Source: Paenibacillus aceris
Lineage (GTDB): Bacteria; Bacillota; Bacilli; Paenibacillales; NBRC-103111
DNA: 64,000 nt
Reading direction: 5' to 3'
NCBI RefSeq assembly: GCF_017874035.1
Contig: NZ_JAGGKV010000008.1
Span: forward strand, 1 to 64,000
Every line of letters begins with the position of its first letter. Within the stretch, counting starts at the first letter, position 1. The notes under the pieces are model-generated. The model saw only the letters and a program-made list of their open reading frames with translations. It did no database searches and was not told the DNA's origin. The translations under genes were made by a program, and so were the position numbers. This document shows, piece by piece, positions 34,487 through 43,894 of this stretch.

Positions 34487-36475
34487 CTATAACAACCAAT
34501 CCCCTACACTGCTTGCAATTTCCCACTGACCGTCTGTCCGTCCCAACAATTTGATGGAATTGCCCGGCATGTCGGTACCGATGAGGGTCTTACCTCCATT
34601 TGGTGTCAGAATCGTCTTTCCAGGCTGTGTTACCAGGTTAAGTCGATAGGCTGCTTCCACAAAGAACGTATAGGTAACAGCTGCTTTTGCCGTTGGCAGT
34701 GTCAGATTAACCTCTCCGGCTGCGCCGGCGTTGGTAATTTTGAAGCCTATGTAGTCGAACTTGACGGCTCCGGAAGACGGAAAAGCTTGAATGGGCAGCG
34801 GATGTTTTTCAGCATGAAGGTCTTCTGACGCGGGGTCTATAGAATAGATGCTTTGCCCTCCACCTTTCACAGTGCAGTTGAAGTAGGCTACGTTCCGTAT
34901 GATTTCTGTCTTGTTTTTCTTTAAAGTAAATCCTCGTTTAATCAGCGGAACCTGCCGTGTGTCAATGGATTCACAGTCCGTATAGACCGCATTGCCGATG
35001 ACGGTTCTCGTCTGTGCTGGCACTGTTGTGACGATGAACGAGGAACCATAACCATAGGGATCGTCCGGTTGATTAACCGTGTTGCAGTTGATCGCCCGGC
35101 AGCGAATATAAGAACGCTTCGCGCTGTCCGCCGAGAAAGATAAATCCGAAAACCCTGCGTACTGCTCGCTATCGGCCATACAATCGATCAATTTGATCTC
35201 ACCTTGTACGGCTTTCGTACCATCTCCTCCATAGTTCATTGAGAAACCAAATGAATTGCCTTTCGTTCTGCAGCGATCAAAAATGATATCAATGGGCTCA
35301 CTGGCAGCCGTTGGTTTCAATAAGGTGACTAGGAAGCCTCGCCCCGTATTCCCTTCCGATACACATTGTATAAACCGAATATTTTTCAGCAAATCGAGCT
35401 GGCCGTTCGGCTCAATGTCAACTCCGCTCTGCGGAGCCGTCCCTTTCGTGTTGGAGAAGCGGCAATTTTCCACAGTGAGACCGTCTACGGAGATAACGGA
35501 CAATCCTTGTCTTCGGTTATTGTCCGCCCGACAGTTACGGAGCACAATATTTCGGCAGAAAGCCACCGTCGATTCGAAATACCCGATATAAAACCCGTCA
35601 CCACCGCTGTCATTGGCATTTATGTTCTCGATTACAACGTTCTCGGAGCCGCTAATATCGAAAATGTGAGCCTGTTCACCTGACGTATACGCCGTCTTGT
35701 TCATACGCAAGGTGGCACCATTGCCGTTGATGTATACGTCTTTAACGGTTTTGATACGGATTAATCGTTCGTAAACGGGACCTACTTTGCTTAGCGTATC
35801 TACCGCTTGTATAATAGTCCCCGGCTCGAACTCGATTGCAATTTGGCTTGGAATGAACAGCTGCCCCGTTAAGTAAAAGCCTGCACGCTGTTTGGGAATA
35901 AACAACTTGTGACCGGAAGCAGTATTTAAAGCCAGCTGTAAAGCCAGCGTATCGTTCGTTATGCCATCCCCTTTCGTACCAAACCAGGAAGCGATAAGTG
36001 TATCCCCGTAGATGCGTTTGAACCGCTTACCGTTGGATGACACGAGTATGGTTCCCGTATTATCTGGAGTTGTATTGTCATTCGGGTCATAACGGAAGAA
36101 CCCTTCCTGCATCTCATTCGTTACGTAATAAGCCAACATCGGATCGGGTTCAAGTTCGGCCCTTAGATCCTCCAGCTTGACTGAGAGGCAGAAATGCATG
36201 TCCAGTATGTCAAGCAGCTCCTTCTTACGGTTTTTTTGGGCTATACCGTATACGGAACCGGTTACCGATTGATCACTGGCGAAGGCGGTGGACTTTCCCG
36301 CTGCCTCCCATAATCCTGTAGAAACAGCAGCAATTCCCCCCAGTCCTAGCGTGGTTAGCAGCTTTCTTCGGCTAATTAATGGCTCCCTCTTTTCTTCCCG
36401 CTCTATTGTTTCCTCTATATCCACTGGAATGGCAGCTTCTTCAAATTCATTTGATTTGTTAGATTGTTTAGACAT
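34487..36475 (-). CDS. Tat-exported parallel beta-helix protein (pectate-lyase-3 type)
   Basis: About 662 residues. After an acidic N-terminus comes a twin-arginine signal (SRRKLLTTLGLGGIAAVSTG, residues about 34-53). GDGITNDTLALQLALNTASG with KLFIPKQRAGFYLTGQLFI is the start of Pectate_lyase_3-type right-handed beta-helices. Many NNRRQGLSVISVDGLTVENC-like coils follow (about 220-530), then a beta-sandwich tail. Such proteins are polysaccharide lyases or glycosidases of the cell surface. It is the last gene of the ABC cluster. ATG 36475 is the probable start (AGGAGAG 12 bases before); GTG 36487 overlaps that site. Confidence 0.85.
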   Translation of the reverse strand: MSKQSNKSNEFEEAAIPVDIEETIEREEKREPLISRRKLLTTLGLGGIAAVSTGLWEAAGKSTAFASDQSVTGSVYGIAQKNRKKELLDILDMHFCLSVKLEDLRAELEPDPMLAYYVTNEMQEGFFRYDPNDNTTPDNTGTILVSSNGKRFKRIYGDTLIASWFGTKGDGITNDTLALQLALNTASGHKLFIPKQRAGFYLTGQLFIPSQIAIEFEPGTIIQAVDTLSKVGPVYERLIRIKTVKDVYINGNGATLRMNKTAYTSGEQAHIFDISGSENVVIENINANDSGGDGFYIGYFESTVAFCRNIVLRNCRADNNRRQGLSVISVDGLTVENCRFSNTKGTAPQSGVDIEPNGQLDLLKNIRFIQCVSEGNTGRGFLVTLLKPTAASEPIDIIFDRCRTKGNSFGFSMNYGGDGTKAVQGEIKLIDCMADSEQYAGFSDLSFSADSAKRSYIRCRAINCNTVNQPDDPYGYGSSFIVTTVPAQTRTVIGNAVYTDCESIDTRQVPLIKRGFTLKKNKTEIIRNVAYFNCTVKGGGQSIYSIDPASEDLHAEKHPLPIQAFPSSGAVKFDYIGFKITNAGAAGEVNLTLPTAKAAVTYTFFVEAAYRLNLVTQPGKTILTPNGGKTLIGTDMPGNSIKLLGRTDGQWEIASSVGDWLL

Positions 36476-36532
36476 CGCTGTAATCACTCTCCTTTTCCCA
36501 ATTTTCGGGCAATTCGTAGGGTTTCAGTCTAG

Positions 36533-37363
36533 TCAGCCTTTCAATCCAGTCGAAGCAATCCCTTGAACGAAGTATTTTTGAGCAAATAGAAAAACGAAAA
36601 GCACGGGTATGATTGTAATAACGGCACCAGCCATGATTAACGTCATTCGGTTTTGAACTTCGTTTTTCAGAAACAGCAGTCCGAGAGGCAGCGTGAACAT
36701 CATTTTATCCTGCAAGTAAATAAGTGGTTCAAGTGTGTTATTCCAGGCGCTGATAAAGGTGAAAACAGCTAGTGCCGATAGAGCAGGTTTCGCTAAAGGA
36801 AGGTAAATCTTGCAGAAAATTTTCCAGGGGTTTGCCCCATCTACCCAAGCTGCATCATACAGCTCCTTCGGAAGCGTCTTAAAAAATTGGTGCAGCAGGA
36901 AGATGCCAAAGGCCCCGCCGAGAAAACTCCTCAGAATGAGCGGGTAGTACGTATCGAGCGCACCGACCGATTTCCAAATAAAATACGTTGGGATCATCGT
37001 AATTTGGGATGGCAGCATCATCGTACCAAGCATCGCTAAGAAAATCAGGTTCCTGCCGCGAAATTGAAAGAACGCTAACCCGTAAGCTACGATCGCACAG
37101 GAAGCTACGGTTCCGATTAAATCCATGACGGTGACAAAGGTGCTGTTCATCGTGTACTGTAGAAAGTTCACCTCAATCCATACCCGCTTGAAATTGTTCC
37201 ATACTATCGGTTCAGGTATCAGTTTGGGGGGCAGGGTTAGCTCCGAGCCTGCTGCTGTCAAAGATGTCGAAAGCATATACAGGAAAGGCACAAGCATGAT
37301 GATAGACCCGATGCCTAATATCGCATAAGCGGTAATTTTCAGGCCGGTGTACGTTTTATTCAT
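36533..37363 (-). CDS. Carbohydrate ABC transporter permease (MalG type)
   Basis: 276 residues with six membrane helices. The EAA loop is LPKELYDAAWVDGANPWKIF CKIYLPLAKPAL, the contact point for the ATPase. RSFLGGAFGIFLLHQFF and the C-terminal YFVQGIASTGLKG are typical of CUT1 permeases. It overlaps the upstream permease by 8 bases. No ATPase gene is present; CUT1 systems often share a general MsmX-type ATPase encoded elsewhere. Confidence 0.95.
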   Translation of the reverse strand: MNKTYTGLKITAYAILGIGSIIMLVPFLYMLSTSLTAAGSELTLPPKLIPEPIVWNNFKRVWIEVNFLQYTMNSTFVTVMDLIGTVASCAIVAYGLAFFQFRGRNLIFLAMLGTMMLPSQITMIPTYFIWKSVGALDTYYPLILRSFLGGAFGIFLLHQFFKTLPKELYDAAWVDGANPWKIFCKIYLPLAKPALSALAVFTFISAWNNTLEPLIYLQDKMMFTLPLGLLFLKNEVQNRMTLIMAGAVITIIPVLFVFLFAQKYFVQGIASTGLKG

Positions 37364-38234
37364 AATGCACCCACCTCTTTTCCGTCACTTTCTGTACAAT
37401 GGTGATAGCCAGTATAATCAGGAACAGTCCCCAAGCCATCGCGGATGCGCTGCCCATTTTGAAGTTTAGGAAGGAATCGCGGTAAATCAGGATGTTCGGC
37501 ACCATATTCCGGTCTGCGACAGAAATGACGTCCCCTAGCATGACAAGAAACACGTCAAATGCGTGAAAGGCAGAGATGGTTGAGAGGATCATGACCATAT
37601 ACACCATTGGAGACACGATTGGAATCGTTATTTTCGAAAATAACGTCCAACCTGATGCTCCATCCATCCGTGCTGCTTCGAGCATTTCCTCTGAAATATT
37701 CTGCATGCCTGCGAGAATGAGTACCATTGAATAACCGGCACCCTTCCAGATGTTAACTAATGCGATAGAACCAATCACTAACCACCATTTGCCGCTGCGT
37801 ATCCAATCGATGGGTTGGAGCCCCAAAGTATGTAGAATCCAGTTAAGCAGGCCATATTCATTGTTATAAATCCATAACCAGATCATTCCCCCTGCGACCC
37901 AAGGCGTGATCACAGGGAGAAAGAATATCATCCGGAACAATGATTTGCCTCGAATCTGCTGATTGAGCAGATAAGCTAGAATGAGCGCGGTGAAGGTCTG
38001 CAGCGGAACGAACAGCACGGCAAAATAGCCAACATTACGCATGGAAAGCCAGAAGACTTTCAGGTGTAGGAATTGGTTCCAATTACGCAGTCCGATCCAT
38101 TGCGGCGGGTTGAATAAATCCCACTTCGTAAACGTTAAATAGAGTGAAAATACGAAAGGGAACAAGAAGAAAATGAGCAGCTGCAGGACAAAAGGTACGG
38201 TGAAGACGAAACCCCACCAGCCTTGTTTGCGCAT
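37356..38234 (-). CDS. Carbohydrate ABC transporter permease (MalF/UgpA type)
   Basis: About 292 residues with six helices. GFVFTVPFVLQLLIFFLFPF begins the first; the EAA motif is SEEMLEAARMDGASGWTLFS KITIPIVSPMVYMV. ATG 38234 follows AAAGGGGTG. It pairs with the MalG-type gene and follows the binding-protein gene, forming the standard import triad for an oligosaccharide. Confidence 0.95.
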   Translation of the reverse strand: MRKQGWWGFVFTVPFVLQLLIFFLFPFVFSLYLTFTKWDLFNPPQWIGLRNWNQFLHLKVFWLSMRNVGYFAVLFVPLQTFTALILAYLLNQQIRGKSLFRMIFFLPVITPWVAGGMIWLWIYNNEYGLLNWILHTLGLQPIDWIRSGKWWLVIGSIALVNIWKGAGYSMVLILAGMQNISEEMLEAARMDGASGWTLFSKITIPIVSPMVYMVMILSTISAFHAFDVFLVMLGDVISVADRNMVPNILIYRDSFLNFKMGSASAMAWGLFLIILAITIVQKVTEKRWVHYE

Positions 38235-38263
38235 CGGAACACCCCTTTCCAAGTCCAAGCCGG

Positions 38264-39574
38264 TTATTTGTTATCGTCGAGCACTTGTTGGACTTTTTGC
38301 TGAATTTCTTTGGCGCCTTCTTCCGGAGTCCGCTTACCATCCATAATATCGTTCAAGATCGGTCCGGCCGCCGCTCGCCATTCGTTCCAGGATGCGTTCT
38401 CATCCAGCGTACCACCCGCTTCTTCAATCCCTTTCGTATAGGCCTTCTTGTTGAGCGGTTTTGTAGTGGATTTCTCTAGCTCTGCCAGAGCTGTTTTCTT
38501 CACTGGCAAGCTTGTGCCGCTTTCCGAAAGTAATTCCTGCCCCTCATCACTCAGATAGTACTTGAGGAACGTCCATGCTGCCTCTTTCACTTCGGGCTTC
38601 GACTTGGAATAAAGAATCCATTGGTTCACTACCATCGGAACGAAACGTTTGCCATCCATACCGATCGGCATCTTGACGGTGTCCCAATCAAGATCCGGTT
38701 TGTTTTTATTGAGTGAAACCTGGGTTGCATACTGGAAGAACGTCATAGCCACCTTCCCGTTTTCGAAAAATTTGCCGGTGTTAGCAGCTTCTCTCGTTGG
38801 ACTAATTTTCAGCTTATTGATCGTGTCGGACCACGCCGTCAGCCCTTGAATCGATTTGGGATCTGTGAAATTCGCTTTGGATAAGGTTGAGTCGAGCGAG
38901 GAACCGCCAAACGCTCTCATCCAGGGCAGCCAGCCTAGCGTGATATTATTTCCTGTCTGGAAGCCGTAAATATCCGCTTTTCCATCCCCGTTGGTGTCTT
39001 TCGTCAACTTCTTGGCAGTTTCAATCATATCATTATAAGTCCAGTCGTCCGTTGGAAAGGGGATATTATTATCTTTAAAAATCTGTTTATTAAAGGCCAG
39101 CGCGCCAGGGTTGATACCGTGCGGAATCCCGTAAATTTTGCCGTCCAATTTGGCGGATGTAAGAGCACTCACATAATCGTCAGTCTTCAGATCCCGCTTG
39201 ATGTACGGTTCTAGATTTTCTGCAACTCCACGTTTACCATATCCGAGAACAACCGCATTTTCTTGCAGCCAAAGATCTGGGGGATTATTTCCAGCAATGC
39301 GAGTGACGATTTTGGTTACAAAATCCGCCCATGGCGTTTCCTCGATTTCCAGCTTAATGTTCGGGTACTTAGATTGGAAGTTAGTTATGATCTTCTTGCT
39401 GGTAATGTCATAACCGCCGGGCAAGCCAATTTTCAGAGTAACATCCTTCAAGGGGGCTGCTGTTGCAGTTCCGCCTGCATCGCTAGGTTTAGTAGCCGCT
39501 GGTTTACCGGTTGAACAGGCAGTGAGGAGTAATAGAGCTATCATAAATCCTACAACTGTTGTCTTCTTGCTCAT
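38264..39574 (-). CDS. Extracellular sugar-binding lipoprotein of the ABC importer
   Basis: 436 residues. The signal MSKKTTVVGFMIALLLLTAC ends in a lipobox with Cys20, so it is anchored to the outer face of the membrane. Family 1 binding-protein motifs: YPNIKLEIEETPWADFVTKI, NNPPDLWLQENAVVLGYGKR, YGIPHGINPGALAFNK, DTNGDGKADIYGFQT and KEAAWTFLKYYLSDEGQELL. It captures an oligosaccharide for the permeases 36533-38234. Start ATG 39574 follows GGGAGGTC. Confidence 0.95.
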   Translation of the reverse strand: MSKKTTVVGFMIALLLLTACSTGKPAATKPSDAGGTATAAPLKDVTLKIGLPGGYDITSKKIITNFQSKYPNIKLEIEETPWADFVTKIVTRIAGNNPPDLWLQENAVVLGYGKRGVAENLEPYIKRDLKTDDYVSALTSAKLDGKIYGIPHGINPGALAFNKQIFKDNNIPFPTDDWTYNDMIETAKKLTKDTNGDGKADIYGFQTGNNITLGWLPWMRAFGGSSLDSTLSKANFTDPKSIQGLTAWSDTINKLKISPTREAANTGKFFENGKVAMTFFQYATQVSLNKNKPDLDWDTVKMPIGMDGKRFVPMVVNQWILYSKSKPEVKEAAWTFLKYYLSDEGQELLSESGTSLPVKKTALAELEKSTTKPLNKKAYTKGIEEAGGTLDENASWNEWRAAAGPILNDIMDGKRTPEEGAKEIQQKVQQVLDDNK

Positions 39575-39610
39575 GAGTATGACCTCCCATTAAGAACAAT
39601 TTCGAATCAA

Positions 39611-41167
39611 TTATGAATTCACATGAAGAATTTGACCATCCAGCAGCAGCTGTTCACGCAGAAGTCCGTAATCCAAATCCTGCAACGCACATTGATGCTG
39701 AATTGCCAAAGCGGCTGCCGTAGAAGCAGATTGGCCAAGAATCATAAAAACAGGTTCCATTCGAATGGAGCCGTAAGCAATATGCGAGGAAGACAAGCAT
39801 ACCGGTACGACAAGGTTCGTGCACTCTTCCCCCTTCGGAATAATAGCTCGATACGAAATCGGATAAGGCCCATTGGGACTGATTTCAACATTCCCTTCAT
39901 TTATACACCGACCGTCTAGAACCAAACGCCTGCAGTTGTGCGAATCCATGGTATAGGCGGCTAACCCAACCGAATCCTCCTCAGTCCTAAAGTGGCGACA
40001 ATGATGCTCGGTCATAACAACGTCTGAAATCATACGCCTCGCCTCACGGATATAGAGTTGATGCGGCCATCCGCCCGTAGTGGTAAACTCGTCAGCCGGA
40101 AGCCCCCACGTCTTAACCTCCGCTCGAATCGCTGCCGGAATCGTGTCATCATTTGCTAGAAAATAAAGCATTCCCATATTATAGTGAAGATGCTTTTGAA
40201 AGAGCTGCTCGCGAACCGCATAGCTCGCCTCAGGCCACGCATAATTTTGCCCAATATAATCGGTCGAGATTGCTCCCCAATTATTCAGGTCACTCTTACC
40301 GCCCGGCATCACCTTGTTGAGCTTCAATGCATCCCAGACTCCGTTACGAATATATCTCGCCAGTAATGCGAATTCGTCGCGATTGTAGTTAGGCGGTTCC
40401 GGGAAAGGAAGTTGATTATCCGGGTTACTGCTCAAACAGATTCGGAAATTGTAAGCTTGAACGGATTCATCACCCTGACCTTGCACGCCGGGCGCTGCGT
40501 TGGTGATTCCTGGAAGCAGACCGCTATCTATTTTCCCTTCTATCACATATGGGTCTACCCATGCCGTAAAGTTATGTTTGGGATGACCAAAATGAATCCC
40601 GTTCAATATCTCTTTATACACTGTGTTGGATTCTCTACCCACATGATAGGAAACGCCAGCGCGAGCTAGCAAATCCCCTTCATAGGATGCATCTATAAAC
40701 ATAGGGGCTGTGTATATATTTCCATCTTCCATTTTGATTTGCGTGATGCGTCCTGATTGAAGTTCAACGGTGTCTAAATGCTGCTTGAAATACACAGGTA
40801 TCCCTGCTTGCTGTAACCACTCCATGAAGATCCGTTCCGCCACGTGAGGTTCCAAGGCCCAAGTCCTTCCATCCGGCTCTTCGCTGCCGTAGTGCTGCCC
40901 CAAAGCTTGATAGAACTCACTGGAAATCCCACCAATAGCCAGTATGTTGCCGACATCCGTACGTCCGAGACCGCTTGACGTCATTCCTCCGACATGCTGG
41001 CTGAATTCAGCAATCACCGCTTTGAGTCCCATGCGACTTGCTTGAATAGCTGCTGCTACGCCTGCTGGAGTACCTCCGTAGATACAAAGATCAGCCTCGA
41101 TACGAATAGGTTGACGAGGTAGAGACTGATCTGGCTTATAATAATACAAATTTGAAAAAGCACTCAT
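39611..41167 (-). CDS. FAD-dependent oxidoreductase (PF12831-type)
   Basis: About 518 residues. The Rossmann start is ADLCIYGGTPAGVAAAIQAS RMGLKAVIAE, followed by HVGGMTSSGLGRTD, an FID-type segment MFIDASYEGDLLARAGVSYH VGRES and a C-terminal VPVCLSSSHIAYGSIRMEPV FMILGQSASTAAALA. These enzymes are widespread in plant-polymer degraders, usually beside glycosidases, with no known substrate. No signal peptide, so it acts inside. ATG 41167 follows AGGAGAAGAC. It sits 36 bases before the binding-protein gene and 50 after the unknown protein. Confidence 0.88.
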   Translation of the reverse strand: MSAFSNLYYYKPDQSLPRQPIRIEADLCIYGGTPAGVAAAIQASRMGLKAVIAEFSQHVGGMTSSGLGRTDVGNILAIGGISSEFYQALGQHYGSEEPDGRTWALEPHVAERIFMEWLQQAGIPVYFKQHLDTVELQSGRITQIKMEDGNIYTAPMFIDASYEGDLLARAGVSYHVGRESNTVYKEILNGIHFGHPKHNFTAWVDPYVIEGKIDSGLLPGITNAAPGVQGQGDESVQAYNFRICLSSNPDNQLPFPEPPNYNRDEFALLARYIRNGVWDALKLNKVMPGGKSDLNNWGAISTDYIGQNYAWPEASYAVREQLFQKHLHYNMGMLYFLANDDTIPAAIRAEVKTWGLPADEFTTTGGWPHQLYIREARRMISDVVMTEHHCRHFRTEEDSVGLAAYTMDSHNCRRLVLDGRCINEGNVEISPNGPYPISYRAIIPKGEECTNLVVPVCLSSSHIAYGSIRMEPVFMILGQSASTAAALAIQHQCALQDLDYGLLREQLLLDGQILHVNS

Positions 41168-41218
41168 TTTGTCTTCTCCTCGGTTCAATTTGAATTTACG
41201 TGCAACACAGAATCCCTT

Positions 41219-42343
41219 TTATAATACGAAGTTTTCAGCTGGAGAATAGCTGATCGAACGGAGTTGCGGGGAGTCTATTTTTCTTCCTAGATGAAGTGAT
41301 TCCATGGCCAAATTAATCATGCCGGTTGTGAGTAAAGTTCGTTCCGGAGCAACTGGTGAACAACCGGTCAGCACCATTAGCTCGATCAGTCTTGTCAAAT
41401 TCTCGAAATGGTTGTAAGGACGCCCCCTTCCGCTTTCACAGCGGGCCGCCGTAATCTCTCCACTCGCATCACGGAAAGCAATTCCCCACTCCCTAATAAA
41501 ACGTTGAAGCTGAAGAACATAGCCTTTCAAACCGTCGCTATATGTAATAATGAACAAGACAGGTACGTCGACATGATCCCTCGGATGACCTGGCAGAATA
41601 TCGCTAACCGTGCTTAGTGCCTGAATCATTAGTTCCTCGGGAACTTCCCCCCGATCCATTGCCGCCCAGACAGAGCGCCCCTCCAGAGCTTGAACCGAAC
41701 GGATACCGGTCTCACCGCCTTGTCTATGTTCGGCGGCTGCTTGCAGCACCTCCATGCCATGGAAGCCATAAGACTCGATTCCAAGCCAACTGATCACGAA
41801 AATCTCCTTCACCTGAATTAATTGCTCGGAAGAATAACTAGGTACTTGAGGCGTATGCGGAATAGAGGATCCCCCCAGAAATGGCAGTCCTCTCTTCGTC
41901 AGTTCTCCGTAAATCCACTCTGCATCCTGCATGCGATAAGATAGATGTTTATCATTAAATATAGGTACGTTAAGTCCTAAACGATCCAATGCACGAAATG
42001 TTTCTTCAAAAAAGCGGCGGCGTGGATACATCTTTTGACGCTTCTCGTTCCACGGGTATTCGCCATGCTCACCAATCAAAAGAACGCCATCAATTAGAAC
42101 GCCGACGTGTGGAGCGGCAATAGCCCCCTCGATGGAGGCATAAACGGGAATACCTCGCGTATGCGCTTCTGCAGTACCCATATCATTCGAAGGAATCTGA
42201 TCCAAATACAGCGAAACCACTTCGATCTGCGGGGTATACCCGAACAGGCCCAGCAGTCGCCCGATGATCATTTCCGCATGGGAATCAGGACGGTATTCAG
42301 TTACGATTGCTGCCACTTTTTTTCTTTCGCTCCGCGCATTCAT
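41219..42343 (-). CDS. Conserved protein of unknown function in sugar/FAD-oxidoreductase cluster
   Basis: 374 residues, cytoplasmic, no membrane segment. KVAAIVTEYRPDSHAEMIIG RLLGLFGY at the start suggests a Rossmann-like domain, followed by GVLIDGVLLIGEHGEYPWNE KRQKMYPRRRFFEE, VPIFNDKHLSYRMQDA, GLPFLGGSSIPHTPQVP and GGETGIRSVQALEGRSVW. I recall similar uncharacterised proteins in Planctomycetes and Paenibacillus near glycosidases, but no named family. The invariant-looking His, Glu, Asp and Lys clusters (GEHG, NDKHLS) suggest a metal or sugar active site. It overlaps the creatininase-family gene by 4 bases (ATGA), so both are co-translated. Confidence 0.75.
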   Translation of the reverse strand: MNARSERKKVAAIVTEYRPDSHAEMIIGRLLGLFGYTPQIEVVSLYLDQIPSNDMGTAEAHTRGIPVYASIEGAIAAPHVGVLIDGVLLIGEHGEYPWNEKRQKMYPRRRFFEETFRALDRLGLNVPIFNDKHLSYRMQDAEWIYGELTKRGLPFLGGSSIPHTPQVPSYSSEQLIQVKEIFVISWLGIESYGFHGMEVLQAAAEHRQGGETGIRSVQALEGRSVWAAMDRGEVPEELMIQALSTVSDILPGHPRDHVDVPVLFIITYSDGLKGYVLQLQRFIREWGIAFRDASGEITAARCESGRGRPYNHFENLTRLIELMVLTGCSPVAPERTLLTTGMINLAMESLHLGRKIDSPQLRSISYSPAENFVL

Positions 42344-43128
42344 TTGGTAACTTCCGCTCCTTCATTCATCCAATTGCCGACTTGTACGAGCCAATGGGCA
42401 GTCGATTCAATTATGGCTTGTAAGTACATGGAACCTTTAGCTGCATCAGCCGGGAGAGCGGAATCCGTATAACCATCCACTCCGGTTAAGTAGCTGTGTT
42501 TACCGACGAAAGACCCTGGAGGACCGGCATTAATCCAAGAACACTGCGGATGCTTCGGGCTATCCGTAGTATCACTGCGAATCAGATGCCCTGCAAGGGA
42601 AGCAATCAACGATGTTTCGAAACCTCCGGCGTGACCCGGGACCATTCCCATCTCTTGCGCCTGAATCTCCATAAGGGCGGATCGAGATAAACTCCAGTAA
42701 GAGGCAGAAGCGGTCCAAATGTCATGCTGTACGGCTAGATCCTGGGCAGCCTGATGCATGAAGGGCTCATTGCCACCATGTGCGTTAAGATAAATGATTT
42801 TACGAAAACCACCGCTCACTAGACTTTCCCCTATTTCTTTCAACATGAGAAGATAAGTGGAAGAGGAGAATGATAGGGTACCGCCGTAAGCCAAATGATG
42901 CTGGGAACACCCAACAACAAGTGTTGGGGCCAATAATAACTTCGTGGACATCGCAGCCTTCTTGCAGGCTTCAAAAGCTATATGTTCACCTATCATACTG
43001 TCAGTAAATACCGGAAGATGAGGTCCGTGCTGCTCCGTCGCGGCAAGTGGAACCACCACGGCATACCCCTCCTGCGCTTGCCGCTTTAACGTTTCTCGTG
43101 TTCCGTGATGAAACAATAAATCGTTCAT
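42340..43128 (-). CDS. Creatininase family protein
   Basis: 262 residues of the metal-dependent amidohydrolase family that opens cyclic amides and similar bonds. Ligand motifs: PLAATEQHGPHLPVFTDSMI, SQHHLAYGGTLSFSS, YLNAHGGNEPFMHQA and VPGHAGGFETSLIASL. True creatininase works on creatinine, but related proteins open lactams or cleave formamides in many pathways. It overlaps the SDR gene upstream and the unknown protein downstream by 4 bases each, so tight coupling in one pathway is likely. What amide a sugar pathway would offer is unclear. Confidence 0.92.
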   Translation of the reverse strand: MNDLLFHHGTRETLKRQAQEGYAVVVPLAATEQHGPHLPVFTDSMIGEHIAFEACKKAAMSTKLLLAPTLVVGCSQHHLAYGGTLSFSSSTYLLMLKEIGESLVSGGFRKIIYLNAHGGNEPFMHQAAQDLAVQHDIWTASASYWSLSRSALMEIQAQEMGMVPGHAGGFETSLIASLAGHLIRSDTTDSPKHPQCSWINAGPPGSFVGKHSYLTGVDGYTDSALPADAAKGSMYLQAIIESTAHWLVQVGNWMNEGAEVTK

Positions 43129-43883
43129 AGCGCAAATCCCCCGTCAATTGTAATTAGAGCGCCAGTAATATAAGAAGCAGCATCGGAAAGCAGAAAGGCT
43201 GCCAACTCCGAAACTTCATCAGGCGTACCCGAGCGGCCGAGCGGCGTCTGTTTGGCAACAGCTTCCTTAAAGGAAGAAGGAAGTGTGCTTAGTGCTTCTT
43301 CGGTCTTGATGTCTCCCGGCAGCAGCGCGTTAGCTCGAACCCCCCTGTTGGCGTAATCAGCTGCTATCACACGGGTCATCTGATTGACGCCTGCCTTGGC
43401 AGCACCATAAGCGAGACAGGTCGGCCTCACCTTATGACTTAAGACGGAAGAGGTATTAAGAATGGCGCCTCCACCCGATTCAATCAGAAGAGGGAGAGCA
43501 TATTTATTCATCAGAAACGTACTTGTCAAGGTTCCGAGTAGAACTTGATTCCATTCCTCCAGTGTGAGCTGCATAGCAGGTTTGGATATTTGTGTATAGG
43601 CATTATGATATAAGCCATCCAATCGCCCCCACTGATTCTGAACACATTCTAGCGCAAAAGTGACCTGTTTCTCGTCTCGCGCATCCGATTGGATGTACAT
43701 AAATGCCATTGGGAGAAACGAAGCGATGGTTTGTTCATTCAACCTTAGGTTCGCATCCTCGGGTGCGGCAAGATCCGTCGCTACGACCTTGGCTCCCCTC
43801 TCAAGAAACAACCTAACGGCTGACAAACCCAGCTTGCCCAGCGCTCCTGTAACTAGAATCACTTTTCCGCTTAACTGAGCCAC
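43125..43883 (-). CDS. Short-chain dehydrogenase/reductase
   Basis: About 252 residues. NAD(P)-binding GKVILVTGALGKLGLSAVRL (an unusual TGALGKLG variant of TGxxxGxG), NTSSVLSHKVRPTCLAYGAAK with the catalytic Ser, Tyr and Lys, and LLPGDIKTEEAL, then LLSDAASYITGALITIDGGF. GTG 43883 with GGGGGAACC is the best start; the longer frame overlaps the glycosidase end. It would oxidise a hydroxyl of the imported sugar or its aglycone. Overlaps the creatininase-family gene start by 4 bases. Confidence 0.92.
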   Translation of the reverse strand: MAQLSGKVILVTGALGKLGLSAVRLFLERGAKVVATDLAAPEDANLRLNEQTIASFLPMAFMYIQSDARDEKQVTFALECVQNQWGRLDGLYHNAYTQISKPAMQLTLEEWNQVLLGTLTSTFLMNKYALPLLIESGGGAILNTSSVLSHKVRPTCLAYGAAKAGVNQMTRVIAADYANRGVRANALLPGDIKTEEALSTLPSSFKEAVAKQTPLGRSGTPDEVSELAAFLLSDAASYITGALITIDGGFAL

Positions 43884-43894
43884 TGTGGTTCCCC

